64,000 nt of DNA from Hymenobacter sp. UV11 (GTDB taxonomy: Bacteria; Bacteroidota; Bacteroidia; Cytophagales; Hymenobacteraceae): contig NZ_SRII01000012.1 in the NCBI RefSeq assembly GCF_004684095.1, forward strand, positions 86,690-150,689, written 5' to 3'. The position numbers were made by a program, and so were the translations under genes. The notes under the pieces were generated by a model that did not search any database, had not been told where the DNA came from, and saw nothing but the letters and a program-made list of their open reading frames with translations. Below, piece by piece: positions 55,343 to 64,000 of this stretch (positions within the stretch are counted from its first letter, which is position 1; each line of letters opens with the position of its first letter).

Positions 55343-55975
55343 TTGCGTTACGTTTCCATTGACCTCGAAATGAGCGGCCCCGACCCGCTGCGGCACCAGG
55401 TGCTGGAGCTGGCCGCCGTGGTAGAAGACACCCGCCGCACCGCTACTACCCCGCTGGCCGAGCTGCCGGCGTTCCGGCGGGCCCTGCGCCACCCCGAAAT
55501 CTGCGGCACGGCCGGCGCGCTGGCCCTCAACGCGGGCCTGCTGCGCGAATTATCTGATAAAAGCAAGCAGGCCGCGCCCGACATCTGCCGGCCCGAGGAG
55601 GTGCTGCCACAGCTGCGCGATTTTTTGTTGGCCAACGGCTTCAGGCCCGATAAAAGAGACTGCCTCAGCATCGTAATGGCCGGCAAGAACGTGGCCACTT
55701 TCGACCTGCTGTTCTTGCGGCAGCTGCCCGGCTGGGGCACGCTGGTGAAGGCCGAGCCAGCCACGCTGGACCCCGCCGTATTCTACCTCAATTGGCACAA
55801 GGACAGCCGCCTACCCACCATGCTCATCTGCCAGGCCCGCGCCGGCGACCCTACCCCCCACGTGGCCCACGAAGCCCTGGCCGACGCCCTGGAGGTCGTG
55901 CGCCTGCTGCGGCCCTTTTACGAGCACCCGGTTTATAAAGCAGTGAGCAGTGAACAAGGAGCGGGGAGCGATTGA
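55343..55975 (+). CDS. DnaQ-like 3'-5' exonuclease
   Basis: A 210-residue DEDDh exonuclease: Exo I YVSIDLEMSGPDPLRHQVLELAAV (Asp-x-Glu, residues about 3-26), Exo II MAGKNVATFDLLFL (about 112-125), and Exo III VAHEALADALEVVRLL (His and Asp, about 182-197). It may degrade RNA or DNA ends; the family includes RNase T and polymerase epsilon subunits, and the exact substrate is unknown. The start is TTG at 55343, directly after the repeat. The last ten residues (AVSSEQGAGSD) are encoded by the left arm of the next inverted repeat, so the C-terminal tail may be repeat-derived. Confidence 0.8.
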   Translation: MRYVSIDLEMSGPDPLRHQVLELAAVVEDTRRTATTPLAELPAFRRALRHPEICGTAGALALNAGLLRELSDKSKQAAPDICRPEEVLPQLRDFLLANGFRPDKRDCLSIVMAGKNVATFDLLFLRQLPGWGTLVKAEPATLDPAVFYLNWHKDSRLPTMLICQARAGDPTPHVAHEALADALEVVRLLRPFYEHPVYKAVSSEQGAGSD

Positions 55976-56023
55976 GGGGAAAATCCTCCCAATTGCTCCC
56001 CGCTCATTGTTCACTGCTCACTG
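55941..56023. repeat. Word-built inverted repeat (CAGTGAGCAGTGAAC type)
   Basis: Arms starting at 55941 and ending at 56023, near-perfect, about 36 nt each. The left arm overlaps the last codons of the exonuclease gene; the right arm abuts the TPM gene on the other strand. It serves the convergent pair and is probably a terminator. Confidence 0.8.
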
Positions 56024-56026
56024 AAA

Positions 56027-56869
56027 TTACCAGCTGCCGCTGGCGCCGCCGCCGCCGCTGCTACCCCCTCCAAAGCCGCCGAAGCCGCCACCTCCGCCTC
56101 CGCCGAAGCCGCCTCCGCCGCCGCCAAATACGCCCCTACCCCCCGAAAAATCACCGAAGATGATGGGGGGTACGAAGCCGCCGCCGATGCCGCCGCGCCC
56201 ACCGCGGCCGCCCCGGCCACCGCCCCCACCGCGCGAGCGCAGCAGGAAAATGAGCACGAGTGCGCCGATGATAATCCAGAAGCCAACGCCCGAGCCCGAC
56301 GAATCACGCTTACCCCTGGCCGCGGCCGGGTCGGCTTTATACTCGCCTTTGGCCAGCGCAATGAGTTGGTCGGTGGCCCGGTCGAGGCCTGCGTAGTACT
56401 GGTTTTGCTTGAAAGCGGGCACCAGCGTATTGCTGATAATGCGCTTGGCCAGCGCGTCGGGCACGGCGCCTTCGAGGCCGTAGCCAGTCTGGATGCGGGC
56501 CACATGCTCCTGCGCCGCCACCAGCACCAGAATGCCATTGTCCTTGCCCTTGCGGCCGATGCCCCAGCCTTCGTACAGCTTCTGGGCATAGTCGGCAATG
56601 TCGTTGCCATCGAGCGTAGGCACGGTCACCACCGCGATTTGCGACGAGGTGCTGTCGTTATACGCCACCAGCTTTTGCTCCAGCGCCGCCACTTCCTGCG
56701 GTTGCATGAGGCCCGCCAGGTCGTTGACGAGGCGCGGCGGGTCGGGGCGCGGGGGTACTGTTTGGGCGTGGGCGGCCAGGCTCAGGCTTACCAAAAGCAG
56801 TAGCAGCCAGGCCCAGGCCGCGCCAGGCAGGGCCCTATTTCGGGGGGTAGTCAGCGTGCGGGCGTTCAT
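56027..56869 (-). CDS. TPM domain protein (YgcG family) with Gly-rich tail
   Basis: A 280-residue exported membrane protein with a signal peptide (AWAWLLLLLVSLSLAAHAQ), a TPM_phosphatase domain (RLVNDLAGLMQPQEVAALEQKLVAYNDSTSSQIAVVTVPTLDGNDIADYAQKLYEGWGIGRKGKDNGILVLVA, about residues 45-118), one membrane helix (VGFWIIIGALVLIFLL), and a Gly-rich tail (about 210-280) with long runs of Gly broken by Phe and Arg. YgcG-type proteins occur with LemA, as here. Function unclear. The start codon ATG overlaps the stop of the upstream TPM gene by four bases (ATGA). Confidence 0.85.
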   Translation of the reverse strand: MNARTLTTPRNRALPGAAWAWLLLLLVSLSLAAHAQTVPPRPDPPRLVNDLAGLMQPQEVAALEQKLVAYNDSTSSQIAVVTVPTLDGNDIADYAQKLYEGWGIGRKGKDNGILVLVAAQEHVARIQTGYGLEGAVPDALAKRIISNTLVPAFKQNQYYAGLDRATDQLIALAKGEYKADPAAARGKRDSSGSGVGFWIIIGALVLIFLLRSRGGGGGRGGRGGRGGIGGGFVPPIIFGDFSGGRGVFGGGGGGFGGGGGGGFGGFGGGSSGGGGASGSW

Positions 56870-57330
56870 CGGCCGGGAGGGGGGGTAGGGGCGTCGTCGC
56901 CGTAAGAAATTTCGTCGTCCAGCTCGTTGATGTCAGTGGCCGCGTCATACGGGAAAAACTGCCGCAGCTGCTCGCCCACCAGCCGGATGCCGCGCTCCAG
57001 GCCCACCACGTACTGCTCCTGCCGAAAGTGGCCCACCACGGCTTCCTTCACATCCTCCCAAAAGTCATCGGGCACGGCCGAGTTAATGCCCGCATCGCCG
57101 ACCACGGCAAACTGCCGGGTCTGCCACGCCAGGTAAAACAGCACACCATTGCGCAGCTTGGTGCGGTGCATTTTCAGCTCCGCAAATACCTGCGCGGCCC
57201 GGTCGAGCGGCTCCGGGGTAGGGCACTGGTCCTCCAGGTGCAGCCGGATTTCTCCCGAAGTCCGTAGTTCGGCCGCCTTAATGGCCGCCACGAGCGTGGC
57301 TTCCTGAGCGGGTGTGAGAGGGTGAGTCAT
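56866..57330 (-). CDS. TPM domain protein, soluble
   Basis: A 154-residue protein of the TPM_phosphatase family without signal peptide or membrane segment: LTPAQEATLVAAIKAAELRTSGEIRLHLEDQCP...LDRAAQVFAELKMHRTKLRNGVLFYLAWQTRQFAVVGDAGI. This is the short partner usually encoded between lemA and the YgcG-like gene. The C-terminus is acidic and ends in TPPPGR. It overlaps the next gene by four bases, so translation is coupled. Function unknown. Confidence 0.85.
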   Translation of the reverse strand: MTHPLTPAQEATLVAAIKAAELRTSGEIRLHLEDQCPTPEPLDRAAQVFAELKMHRTKLRNGVLFYLAWQTRQFAVVGDAGINSAVPDDFWEDVKEAVVGHFRQEQYVVGLERGIRLVGEQLRQFFPYDAATDINELDDEISYGDDAPTPPPGR

Positions 57331-57332
57331 TT

Positions 57333-57456
57333 TTATGAATTATGAGTTATGAATTATGAGTTATGAAGTAAAAATTGGGGCAGTGAAGGCTGGTAGCCTT
57401 CACCACTAGCGCTCACTGCCCCAACTCATAATTCATAATTTATAACTCATAATTAA
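57333..57456. repeat. Word-built inverted repeat (ATTATGAGTT type) with inner hairpin
   Basis: Outer arms built of ATGAATTATGAGTT words (57333-57366 and 57424-57456). Inside is a second hairpin, TTGGGGCAGTGA...TCACTGCCCCAA. It lies between lemA and the TPM gene in the same operon direction. Confidence 0.8.
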
Positions 57457-57460
57457 TGAG

Positions 57461-58078
57461 CTACTTGCTGCCGGCCGGCGTGTTGCCGCCGCCCATGTCG
57501 CCAAAGTCTACTTTGGGCGCGTCCTTGGCCGAAGCATCGGCCTCGAAATAGCCCTTGGGCGGGAAGCCGAACATGCCCGCAAACAGGTTGTTCGGAAACG
57601 AGCGCGTGAAGGTGTTGTAGTCGTTTACGTCGCCGTTAAACTTGTTGCGCTCCACGTTGATGCGGTTCTCGGTGCCCTCAATCTGGGCCTGCAACTCCTG
57701 GAAGTTGGCGTTGGCTTTCAGCTCGGGGTAATTCTCGCTCACGGCCAGCAAGCGGCCCAGGCCAGACGAGAGCTGGCTCTGCGCGGCCTGAAATTTTTGG
57801 AGATTTTCGGGCGTCAGCTGGTCTGCCGAGAGCTGCACGCTGGTGGCTTTGGCGCGGGCTTCGATAACCCCTTCGAGGGTCGACTTTTCAAAATTAGCGG
57901 CGCCTTTCACCGTATTCACGAGGTTCGGAATCAGGTCGGAGCGGCGCTGGTAGGCGCTTTGTACGTTGGCCCACTGGCTTTTAACAGCCTGGTCGCGTTG
58001 CACCATGCCGTTGTAGCCGCACGACGATTGCGAGAGCAACGTCACCATTGCGACGAAATAGAGAAGAAGGCGTTTCAT
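57461..58078 (-). CDS. lemA: LemA family protein
   Basis: A 205-residue membrane-anchored protein with an N-terminal signal or anchor ending in SQSSC and the LemA body of long helices: YNGMVQRDQAVKSQWANVQSAYQRRSDLIPNLVNTVKG (about 22-60), SGLGRLLAVSENYPELKANANFQELQAQIEGTENRINVERNKFNGDVNDYN (about 111-160), then SFPNNLFAGMFGFPPKGYF. Its role is unknown, although LemA proteins are tied to membrane quality control and occur with TPM/YgcG genes, as in this cluster. It is the first gene of the minus-strand unit, followed 130 nt later by the TPM genes across a repeat. Confidence 0.92.
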   Translation of the reverse strand: MKRLLLYFVAMVTLLSQSSCGYNGMVQRDQAVKSQWANVQSAYQRRSDLIPNLVNTVKGAANFEKSTLEGVIEARAKATSVQLSADQLTPENLQKFQAAQSQLSSGLGRLLAVSENYPELKANANFQELQAQIEGTENRINVERNKFNGDVNDYNTFTRSFPNNLFAGMFGFPPKGYFEADASAKDAPKVDFGDMGGGNTPAGSK

Positions 58079-58260
58079 AAGAATGAGGGTTTTCTAAGTG
58101 CTGGGCTCTAGCTTTGAGGCCTAGCGGTGAGAAAGAAAAGAACGTTGCGGCCGCAACCACCACCGGGCGGTGGCGGTTGTGGTGCCCGACCGGCGCAAAG
58201 TACGCAGCTGCCCGGCAACGGTTGTACGGTTCTGCTTTTTCGCCTTTGTCTCCTTCGACC

Positions 58261-59274
58261 ATGAAAGCTATTATTCCTGTTGCCGGCATCGGTTCGCGCC
58301 TGCGCCCGCACACCCATACCCAGCCCAAAAGCCTGGTGCCGGTGGCTGGCAATACCATTCTGGGCCACATCATCGACCGGCTGCTCGGGGCTGGCCTCAC
58401 CGAGTTTGTTTTCATCATCGGCTACCTGGGCGAGAAGATAGAGCACTACGTGCGCCGCCACTACCCCGACCTCGACGCCACCTTTGTGGTGCAGGAGCCG
58501 CGCGAGGGCCTGGGCCACGCCCTGTGGGTAGCCCGCGACACGTTTCGCCACGACCCCGAGGGCGTGCTCATCATGCTTGGCGATACCATCGTGGATGTGG
58601 ACTTGCCCGCCATGCTGCGCCACCCCGGCTCGGTGCTGGCCGTGAAGGAAGTGAAAACCCCCAGCCTGTTTGGCCTCGTCGAAACCAACGACAATGGCCA
58701 GGTAAGCCGCGTGGTCGAGAAGCCCCGCATTCCGAAGTCGAACTACGCCCTGGTGGGCCTCTACAAAATCGCGAATGCCGAAAAGCTGGCCGAGTCGCTG
58801 GAGTGGCTCATCAGCACCGGCCGCCGCACCCACGAGGAATACCAGCTCACCGACGCGCTCATGCACCTCATCGACGAGGGCGAGCCCATGCTCACCACCA
58901 CCGTAGACAATTGGTTTGACTGCGGCCGCAAGGAAACGCTGCTCGAAGCCAACGCCCGCCTGCTCGACCGCCCCGAGTTTCGGGAGGAGCGCGCCTACCC
59001 CGAGTTTCCCAACACGGTCATCATTCCGCCGGTTAGCATCGGCAACGGCTGCCGCATCGAGCACGCCATCATCGGCCCCAACGTGGCCATTGGCGACCGC
59101 ACCATCATCCGCCACACCATCGTGAGCGACAGCATTATCGGCTCCTACTCCGAGCTCAGCTCGGCCGTGATGAGCGACTGCATCGTGGGTTCCGATGCCT
59201 CCTTCAAAGGCCTCAACCACAGCCTGAACCTCGGCGACAATACCGAAATCGACTACGGCCTGGCCAGGGGGTAG
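58261..59274 (+). CDS. Sugar-phosphate nucleotidyltransferase
   Basis: A 337-residue enzyme that joins a nucleotide to a sugar 1-phosphate for cell-surface or storage polysaccharides. It has the NTP-binding signature AIIPVAGIGSRLRPHTHTQPKSLVPVAG (residues about 3-30), VLIMLGDTIVDVD (metal site), LVGLYKI and DNWFDCGRKETLLEAN, followed by a left-handed beta-helix tail (hexapeptide repeats IGNGCRIEHAIIGPNVAIGDRTIIRHTIVSDSIIG). The base and sugar are uncertain; glucose- or mannose-1-phosphate are the likely ones. ATG 58261 gives the canonical KAIIPVAG start. Its stop codon TAG is part of a GGGGGTAG motif copy. Confidence 0.85.
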   Translation: MKAIIPVAGIGSRLRPHTHTQPKSLVPVAGNTILGHIIDRLLGAGLTEFVFIIGYLGEKIEHYVRRHYPDLDATFVVQEPREGLGHALWVARDTFRHDPEGVLIMLGDTIVDVDLPAMLRHPGSVLAVKEVKTPSLFGLVETNDNGQVSRVVEKPRIPKSNYALVGLYKIANAEKLAESLEWLISTGRRTHEEYQLTDALMHLIDEGEPMLTTTVDNWFDCGRKETLLEANARLLDRPEFREERAYPEFPNTVIIPPVSIGNGCRIEHAIIGPNVAIGDRTIIRHTIVSDSIIGSYSELSSAVMSDCIVGSDASFKGLNHSLNLGDNTEIDYGLARG

Positions 59275-59277
59275 GGG

Positions 59278-59373
59278 TAAATGAGTAGTTGAGTAAGTGA
59301 GTAAGGTGGGGTAGGGCTTTCGAACAGAAGAGAGCCTTGCCCCACCTTACTCACTTACTCAACTACTCATTTA
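59278..59373. repeat. Word-built inverted repeat (GAGTAAGT type), 34-nt perfect arms
   Basis: Arms 59278-59311 and 59340-59373 are perfect complements built of TGAGTAGT/GAGTAAGTGAGTAAGG words with a GTGGGG core. It separates the convergent nucleotidyltransferase and panC genes and likely terminates both. Confidence 0.9.
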
Positions 59374-59375
59374 CG

Positions 59376-60218
59376 CTACACCAGCACGTTATCAATCAGC
59401 CGCACGCCGCCTAGATGGGCGGCCACGCACAGCGCCAGCGGCTGGCCGGACGAGTATTGCTGCACCGGCTGCAAGGTGTGAGCATCAATCAATTCGAAGT
59501 ATTCGGGGGTAATCTGAGGCTCCTCGGCCAGGGCAGCCAGGGCCAGCGCCTGCATCTGGGCCGGGGGCACGCCCTGCCGCACCTGCGCGGCGGCCTCGGT
59601 AAGCACTTGGTAGATGAGGGGCGCCACCGCCCGCGCCGCAGGGGATAGGCGGCCATTGCGCGACGACATGGCCAGGCCATCGGCCTCGCGCACCGTGGGG
59701 TACACCACCAGCTCCAGGTCAAACGACAGGTCGGCCACCAACTGCCGCACCACGGCCACCTGCTGAAAATCCTTCTGCCCGAAATATGCCACGTGCGGCC
59801 GGGCCAGGTGAAACAGCTTGCTCACCACCGTCGCTACCCCATTAAAATGGCCGGGCCGGTGGGCGCCCTCCATCACCTGCTCCAGCGGCCCAAAGTCGAA
59901 GCGCAGCACCGAGGGCTGCGGATACACCTCGGCCACGGAGGGTAGGAAGAGCGCCGTGCAGCCGGCCGGTGCCAGCATGGCGGCATCCTGCTCGGGCACG
60001 CGCGGGTAGAGGCGCAGGTCGTCGGGATTATTAAACTGGGTAGGGTTAACGAATACGCTGGTGATAACCTCGTCGCACTGGGCAGCTGCGGCCTGCACCA
60101 GTTGCAGGTGGCCATTGTGCAGGGCACCCATTGTGGGCACCAAGCCTAGGCGGCGGCCGGCGCTGCGCCGGGCTTCGGCATAGGCGCGCAACTCGGCAGC
60201 GGTGGTAAAAACGTGCAT
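59376..60218 (-). CDS. panC: Pantothenate synthetase
   Basis: Joins pantoate and beta-alanine with ATP to give pantothenate. The 280-residue protein has the class I-like PTMGALHNGHLQLV (residues about 28-41, HIGH-type), SVFVNPTQFNNPDDLRLYPR, and YFGQKDFQQVAVVRQLV with the KMSKS-like region replaced by MSSRNGRLSP further on. The start is ATG at 60216-60218. It is divergent from the glycogen synthase gene, an arrangement seen in other Bacteroidota. coaX for the next step lies 19 kb away. Confidence 0.95.
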   Translation of the reverse strand: MHVFTTAAELRAYAEARRSAGRRLGLVPTMGALHNGHLQLVQAAAAQCDEVITSVFVNPTQFNNPDDLRLYPRVPEQDAAMLAPAGCTALFLPSVAEVYPQPSVLRFDFGPLEQVMEGAHRPGHFNGVATVVSKLFHLARPHVAYFGQKDFQQVAVVRQLVADLSFDLELVVYPTVREADGLAMSSRNGRLSPAARAVAPLIYQVLTEAAAQVRQGVPPAQMQALALAALAEEPQITPEYFELIDAHTLQPVQQYSSGQPLALCVAAHLGGVRLIDNVLV

Positions 60219-60280
60219 GAAGCTAAGCGAGATAACAAGGGGGTTGAGCGAATTTTATTGAAAATTCGAGAAAAAATGCG

Positions 60281-60288
60281 TAATTTTG
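60281..60288 (+). promoter_or_regulatory. TAnnTTTG promoter element with TTG -33 site
   Basis: TAATTTTG with TTG at 60258-60260 (20 nt upstream), 47 nt before the glycogen synthase ATG at 60335. The best-spaced Bacteroidota promoter in the window. Confidence 0.6.
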
Positions 60289-60334
60289 TGGAGCCAATCT
60301 ATGGCCCGCCACCAAATCCTTTAATTCATCTGAT

Positions 60335-61147
60335 ATGTCGAAGTTGCGCATCCTATACGCGGCCACCGAAATAGACCCTTTCCTCCAGACTACGAAAGTA
60401 GCGGAGCTGCTGCGCCGCCTGCCGGCTGGAATGCAGGAGTCGGGAGCCGAGATTCGGATTTTCGTACCTCGTTTTGGCATTATCAATGAGCGCAAAAATC
60501 GTTTGCACGAGGTAGTCCGGCTCTCAGGTATCAATATTTCCGTGGGCGACGACGAGAAGCCGCTGGTCATTAAGGTAGCCTCCATTCCGACCGCGAAGCT
60601 ACAGGTTTATTTCATCGACAACGAGGATTACTTCCACCGCAAGTCGGCCCTGGTCGACAAAAACGATAAGTTTTACCTCGACAATGACGAGCGCGCCATC
60701 TTCTTTTGCAAGGGCGTACTCGAAACGGTGAAGAAACTGGGCTGGTCGCCTGATATCGTGCATTGCAACGATTGGATGACCTCGCTCATTCCGCTTTACC
60801 TGAAAACGACCTACAAGAAAGACCCGGTTTTTAAGGATGCCAAGTCGGTATTCACGGTCTACAACAACGAGTTTCTGGACAAATTTGAGGGTAACCTGGT
60901 CGAGAAGGCCAAGATGCTCGACATCGACGACAGCATGCTGACCTCGCTCAAGTCGGCCGACTTCTCGGGCTTCGTGAAGCTAGGCATGGAGTACGCCGAC
61001 ACGGTAGTGCGCTCAGACGAAGACTTTTCGGATAACCTCAACGGCTTGTTTAAGGAGTACGCGTCGCATAAGCGCCTGAGCCAGGTAGCGACCGACGAAA
61101 ACCTGCTGTCGTCCTATCAGGCGCTGTACGACGAGCTGGCCAGCTAA
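60335..61147 (+). CDS. Glycogen/starch synthase-like, single-domain (GT5 N-terminal half)
   Basis: A 270-residue protein matching only the N-terminal Rossmann domain of GT5 glycogen synthases: LRILYAATEIDPFLQTTKVAELLRRLPAGMQESGAEIRIFVPRFGII (about 4-50; the usual K-x-G-G-L becomes TKVAELL), DNEDYFHRKS, DNDERAIFFCKGVLETVKKLGWSPDIVHCNDWMTSLIPLYLK (about 116-157) and SVFTVYNNEF. The C-terminal domain with the catalytic KxGGL-partner and nucleotide site is missing. Short proteins like this, divergent from panC, occur in many Bacteroidota and are not clearly active synthases. ATG 60335. Confidence 0.85.
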   Translation: MSKLRILYAATEIDPFLQTTKVAELLRRLPAGMQESGAEIRIFVPRFGIINERKNRLHEVVRLSGINISVGDDEKPLVIKVASIPTAKLQVYFIDNEDYFHRKSALVDKNDKFYLDNDERAIFFCKGVLETVKKLGWSPDIVHCNDWMTSLIPLYLKTTYKKDPVFKDAKSVFTVYNNEFLDKFEGNLVEKAKMLDIDDSMLTSLKSADFSGFVKLGMEYADTVVRSDEDFSDNLNGLFKEYASHKRLSQVATDENLLSSYQALYDELAS

Positions 61148-61175
61148 GCCACTCCGTACCCTTGCTTACCGCTGT

Positions 61176-61203
61176 AATGGCCAGCCCCAACGGGCTGGCC
61201 ATT
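61176..61203 (+). terminator. Hairpin after the glycogen synthase gene
   Basis: AATGGCCAGCCC / GGGCTGGCCATT arms (12 nt) around CAAC. The rest of the 61148-61416 gap holds no gene; a TAACTTCG at about 61254 may be a weak promoter for glmS. Confidence 0.75.
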
Positions 61204-61416
61204 TGCGTGCCGGGCAGGCGTGGACTCAATTCCTGATTGTAGTAATAAAGACGTAACTTCGCCTTCCATTAGCCGGCCGTTGGCCACGCGTTAAGCGGGC
61301 TGATGGCCGGTTTTTCTATAACTCAGCCGCCTCACTGGCTGGAAAATTGCTTGCCGAGCCTGCTATTAAGCTAGCTGACCCTATCTCTTTTCATTTCATT
61401 AATTATCCTAATTGCC

Positions 61417-63252
<1,836 letters not shown>

Positions 63253-63374
63253 GTGAACTGGTGACTTGTGAAAGGTGAGTTTCGGGCTTGCCCATTGAGC
63301 GGCCGCTTTCAGCAATGGGAGCGGCTTCTTCCGTTATTTGTAGCTTACTAGCTCACCAACTCTCTACTCATCGC

Positions 63375-63758
63375 ATGCCCCACCAGATTATTCTTACCGA
63401 CCAGGCGCCCGCGCCCATTGGCCCTTATTCGCAAGCCGTGAAGGCGGGCAACACCGTGTATGTATCGGGCCAGATACCGTTGAGCGCCGCTGGCCAGCTG
63501 GTAGGCGAGGGCGACGTAGCTGCCCAAACCCACCAGGTGCTGAAAAACCTGACGGCTGTGCTAGCCGCCGCTGGCTTGCAGCTAACCGATGTGGTGAAGT
63601 GCTCCATCTTCGTAAAAGACCTGGGTAACTTCGCCACTATCAATCAGATATACGGTACGTACTTCGACGAGGCTACCGCGCCCGCCCGCGAAACGGTGGA
63701 GGTAGCCCGCCTGCCGCGCGATGTAGAGGTAGAAATTTCCTGCATTGCAGTAGGGTAG
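63375..63758 (+). CDS. ridA: RidA family reactive intermediate/imine deaminase
   Basis: A 127-residue trimeric enzyme that hydrolyses reactive enamine/imine intermediates made by PLP enzymes. The family blocks are APAPIGPYSQAVKAGNTVYVSGQIPL (about residues 10-35), QTHQVLKNLTAVLAAAGLQLTDVVKCSIFVKDLGNFATINQIYGTYF, and APARETVEVARLPRDVEVEISCIAV with the substrate-binding Arg. ATG 63375 is chosen over the upstream in-frame start at 63288, because the domain begins directly after it. A repeat copy starts on the last base of its stop codon. Confidence 0.95.
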   Translation: MPHQIILTDQAPAPIGPYSQAVKAGNTVYVSGQIPLSAAGQLVGEGDVAAQTHQVLKNLTAVLAAAGLQLTDVVKCSIFVKDLGNFATINQIYGTYFDEATAPARETVEVARLPRDVEVEISCIAVG

Positions 63759-63783
63759 TGTAAGGTAAGATTTAGCTTGCCGG
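63758..63783 (+). repeat. Single GTGTAAGGTAAGATTTAGC copy
   Basis: Same family as the compound repeat at 7249-7350 (AAGMTTTAGCTTGCCGG core), starting at the ridA stop codon. The complementary arm is not visible before the window end; the insertion sequence that follows may have been inserted into this element. Confidence 0.65.
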
Positions 63784-63808
63784 TTGGTAGTAGGCGCGCT
63801 ACTTAAAA

Positions 63809-64000
63809 CAGGGCAAAAGCACCAAAAGGTAAGTTAGCGACCTTTGGGGATGGAAGAAGAAGTAGCGGATTTCTTTTGGCAGGTAACGGACTATCGGGTG
63901 GAGGGGCGCTGTCTACACGAGCTAAGCGATATTATTTGGCTGGTGCTGTGCGGCTTACTGGCTGATTGCGAAGATTTTGAGCAGATTTATGATTACGCCT
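63809..64000 (+). mobile_element. Left end of an ISAs1-like insertion sequence (truncated by window edge)
   Basis: CAGGGC at 63809 fits the start of an ISAs1-family terminal repeat, 41 nt before a transposase start codon. The right end is outside the window, so the boundary is provisional. Confidence 0.6.
63850..64000 (+). CDS. ISAs1 family transposase, N-terminal part
   Basis: An open frame from ATG 63850 to the window edge (50 codons) encodes FFWQVTDYRVEGRCLHELSD then IIWLVLCGLLADCEDFEQIYDYA. This matches the N-terminal DDE_Tnp_1-associated domain of ISAs1 transposases (D-x-R-x-x-x-R-x-x-H-x-L-x-D-I, then L-C-x-x-x-A-x-x-x-D-x-E-x-I). The catalytic DDE part is outside the window, so completeness cannot be judged. 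Confidence 0.8.
   Translation, partial: MEEEVADFFWQVTDYRVEGRCLHELSDIIWLVLCGLLADCEDFEQIYDYA

Noticed and set aside
61148..61416. glmS ribozyme or other riboswitch in the glmS leader
   Set aside because: No conserved glmS ribozyme core was recognised and the element is not expected in Bacteroidota.

Overview
The window looks like chromosomal DNA of a GC-rich Bacteroidota, most likely Hymenobacter or a close relative (Hymenobacteraceae). The reasons are promoter elements of the TAnnTTTG type, almost no Shine-Dalgarno sequences, a TonB-dependent receptor paired with a DUF4249 lipoprotein, a secreted protease with a type IX secretion (T9SS) sorting domain, a DksA-like protein without zinc cysteines, a class II alpha2 glycyl-tRNA synthetase and a single-domain glycogen synthase. 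No tRNA, rRNA or CRISPR array was seen. Genus is inferred from general knowledge, not from a database search.

Left part (1-10 kb): a truncated Ate1-like gene, a GNAT acetyltransferase, mnmG (gidA), a methyltransferase and an Ig-like lipoprotein lead into a gene-free 0.9 kb packed with DnaA boxes (14 exact TTATCCAC octamers) plus an AT-rich stretch. A second small cluster of three boxes lies beyond two short genes. I read this as a bipartite chromosomal origin, oriC. A PiT phosphate transporter follows on the minus strand.

10-30 kb: a DUF4249/TonB receptor pair, glyS, a REP-associated transposase (RAYT) sitting between inverted pairs of its probable REP sequence, an RND/MMPL exporter, ileS with an AT-rich internal patch, two tandem lspA genes, a fused oligopeptide-type ABC ATPase, RNase R with low-complexity tails, a polyprenyl synthase and a rhomboid protease.

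30-46 kb: small membrane genes, a glycerophosphodiester phosphodiesterase, an HTH regulator surrounded by TTACA/TGTAA sites, a consensus parS site, a DUF721 (DciA-like) gene with recF, pdhA, a TPR membrane protein, ribH, a DksA-like regulator, an RluB-type pseudouridine synthase with a very long RSFGGDRP-repeat head, and a coaX - outer membrane protein - lptC - small membrane protein - ppiD run. oriC, parS, DUF721, recF and mnmG together mark an origin-proximal replication and segregation neighbourhood.

46-64 kb: a large T9SS-exported subtilase-like protein, TPR and carboxypeptidase-regulatory proteins, recJ, a DnaQ-like exonuclease, a lemA/TPM cluster, a sugar nucleotidyltransferase, panC divergent from a short glycogen synthase, glmS, ridA, and the left end of an ISAs1-type insertion sequence cut by the window edge.

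The most unusual layer is the repeats. At least six families of inverted repeats sit at gene ends. They include hairpins built from simple 'words' (ATTATGAGTT, GAGTAAGT and similar), long hairpins starting with GTCATnCTGAG, RAYT-type REP pairs and one perfect 80-bp palindrome. In addition, the octamer CTACCCCC/GGGGGTAG recurs more than fifty times inside and between genes.
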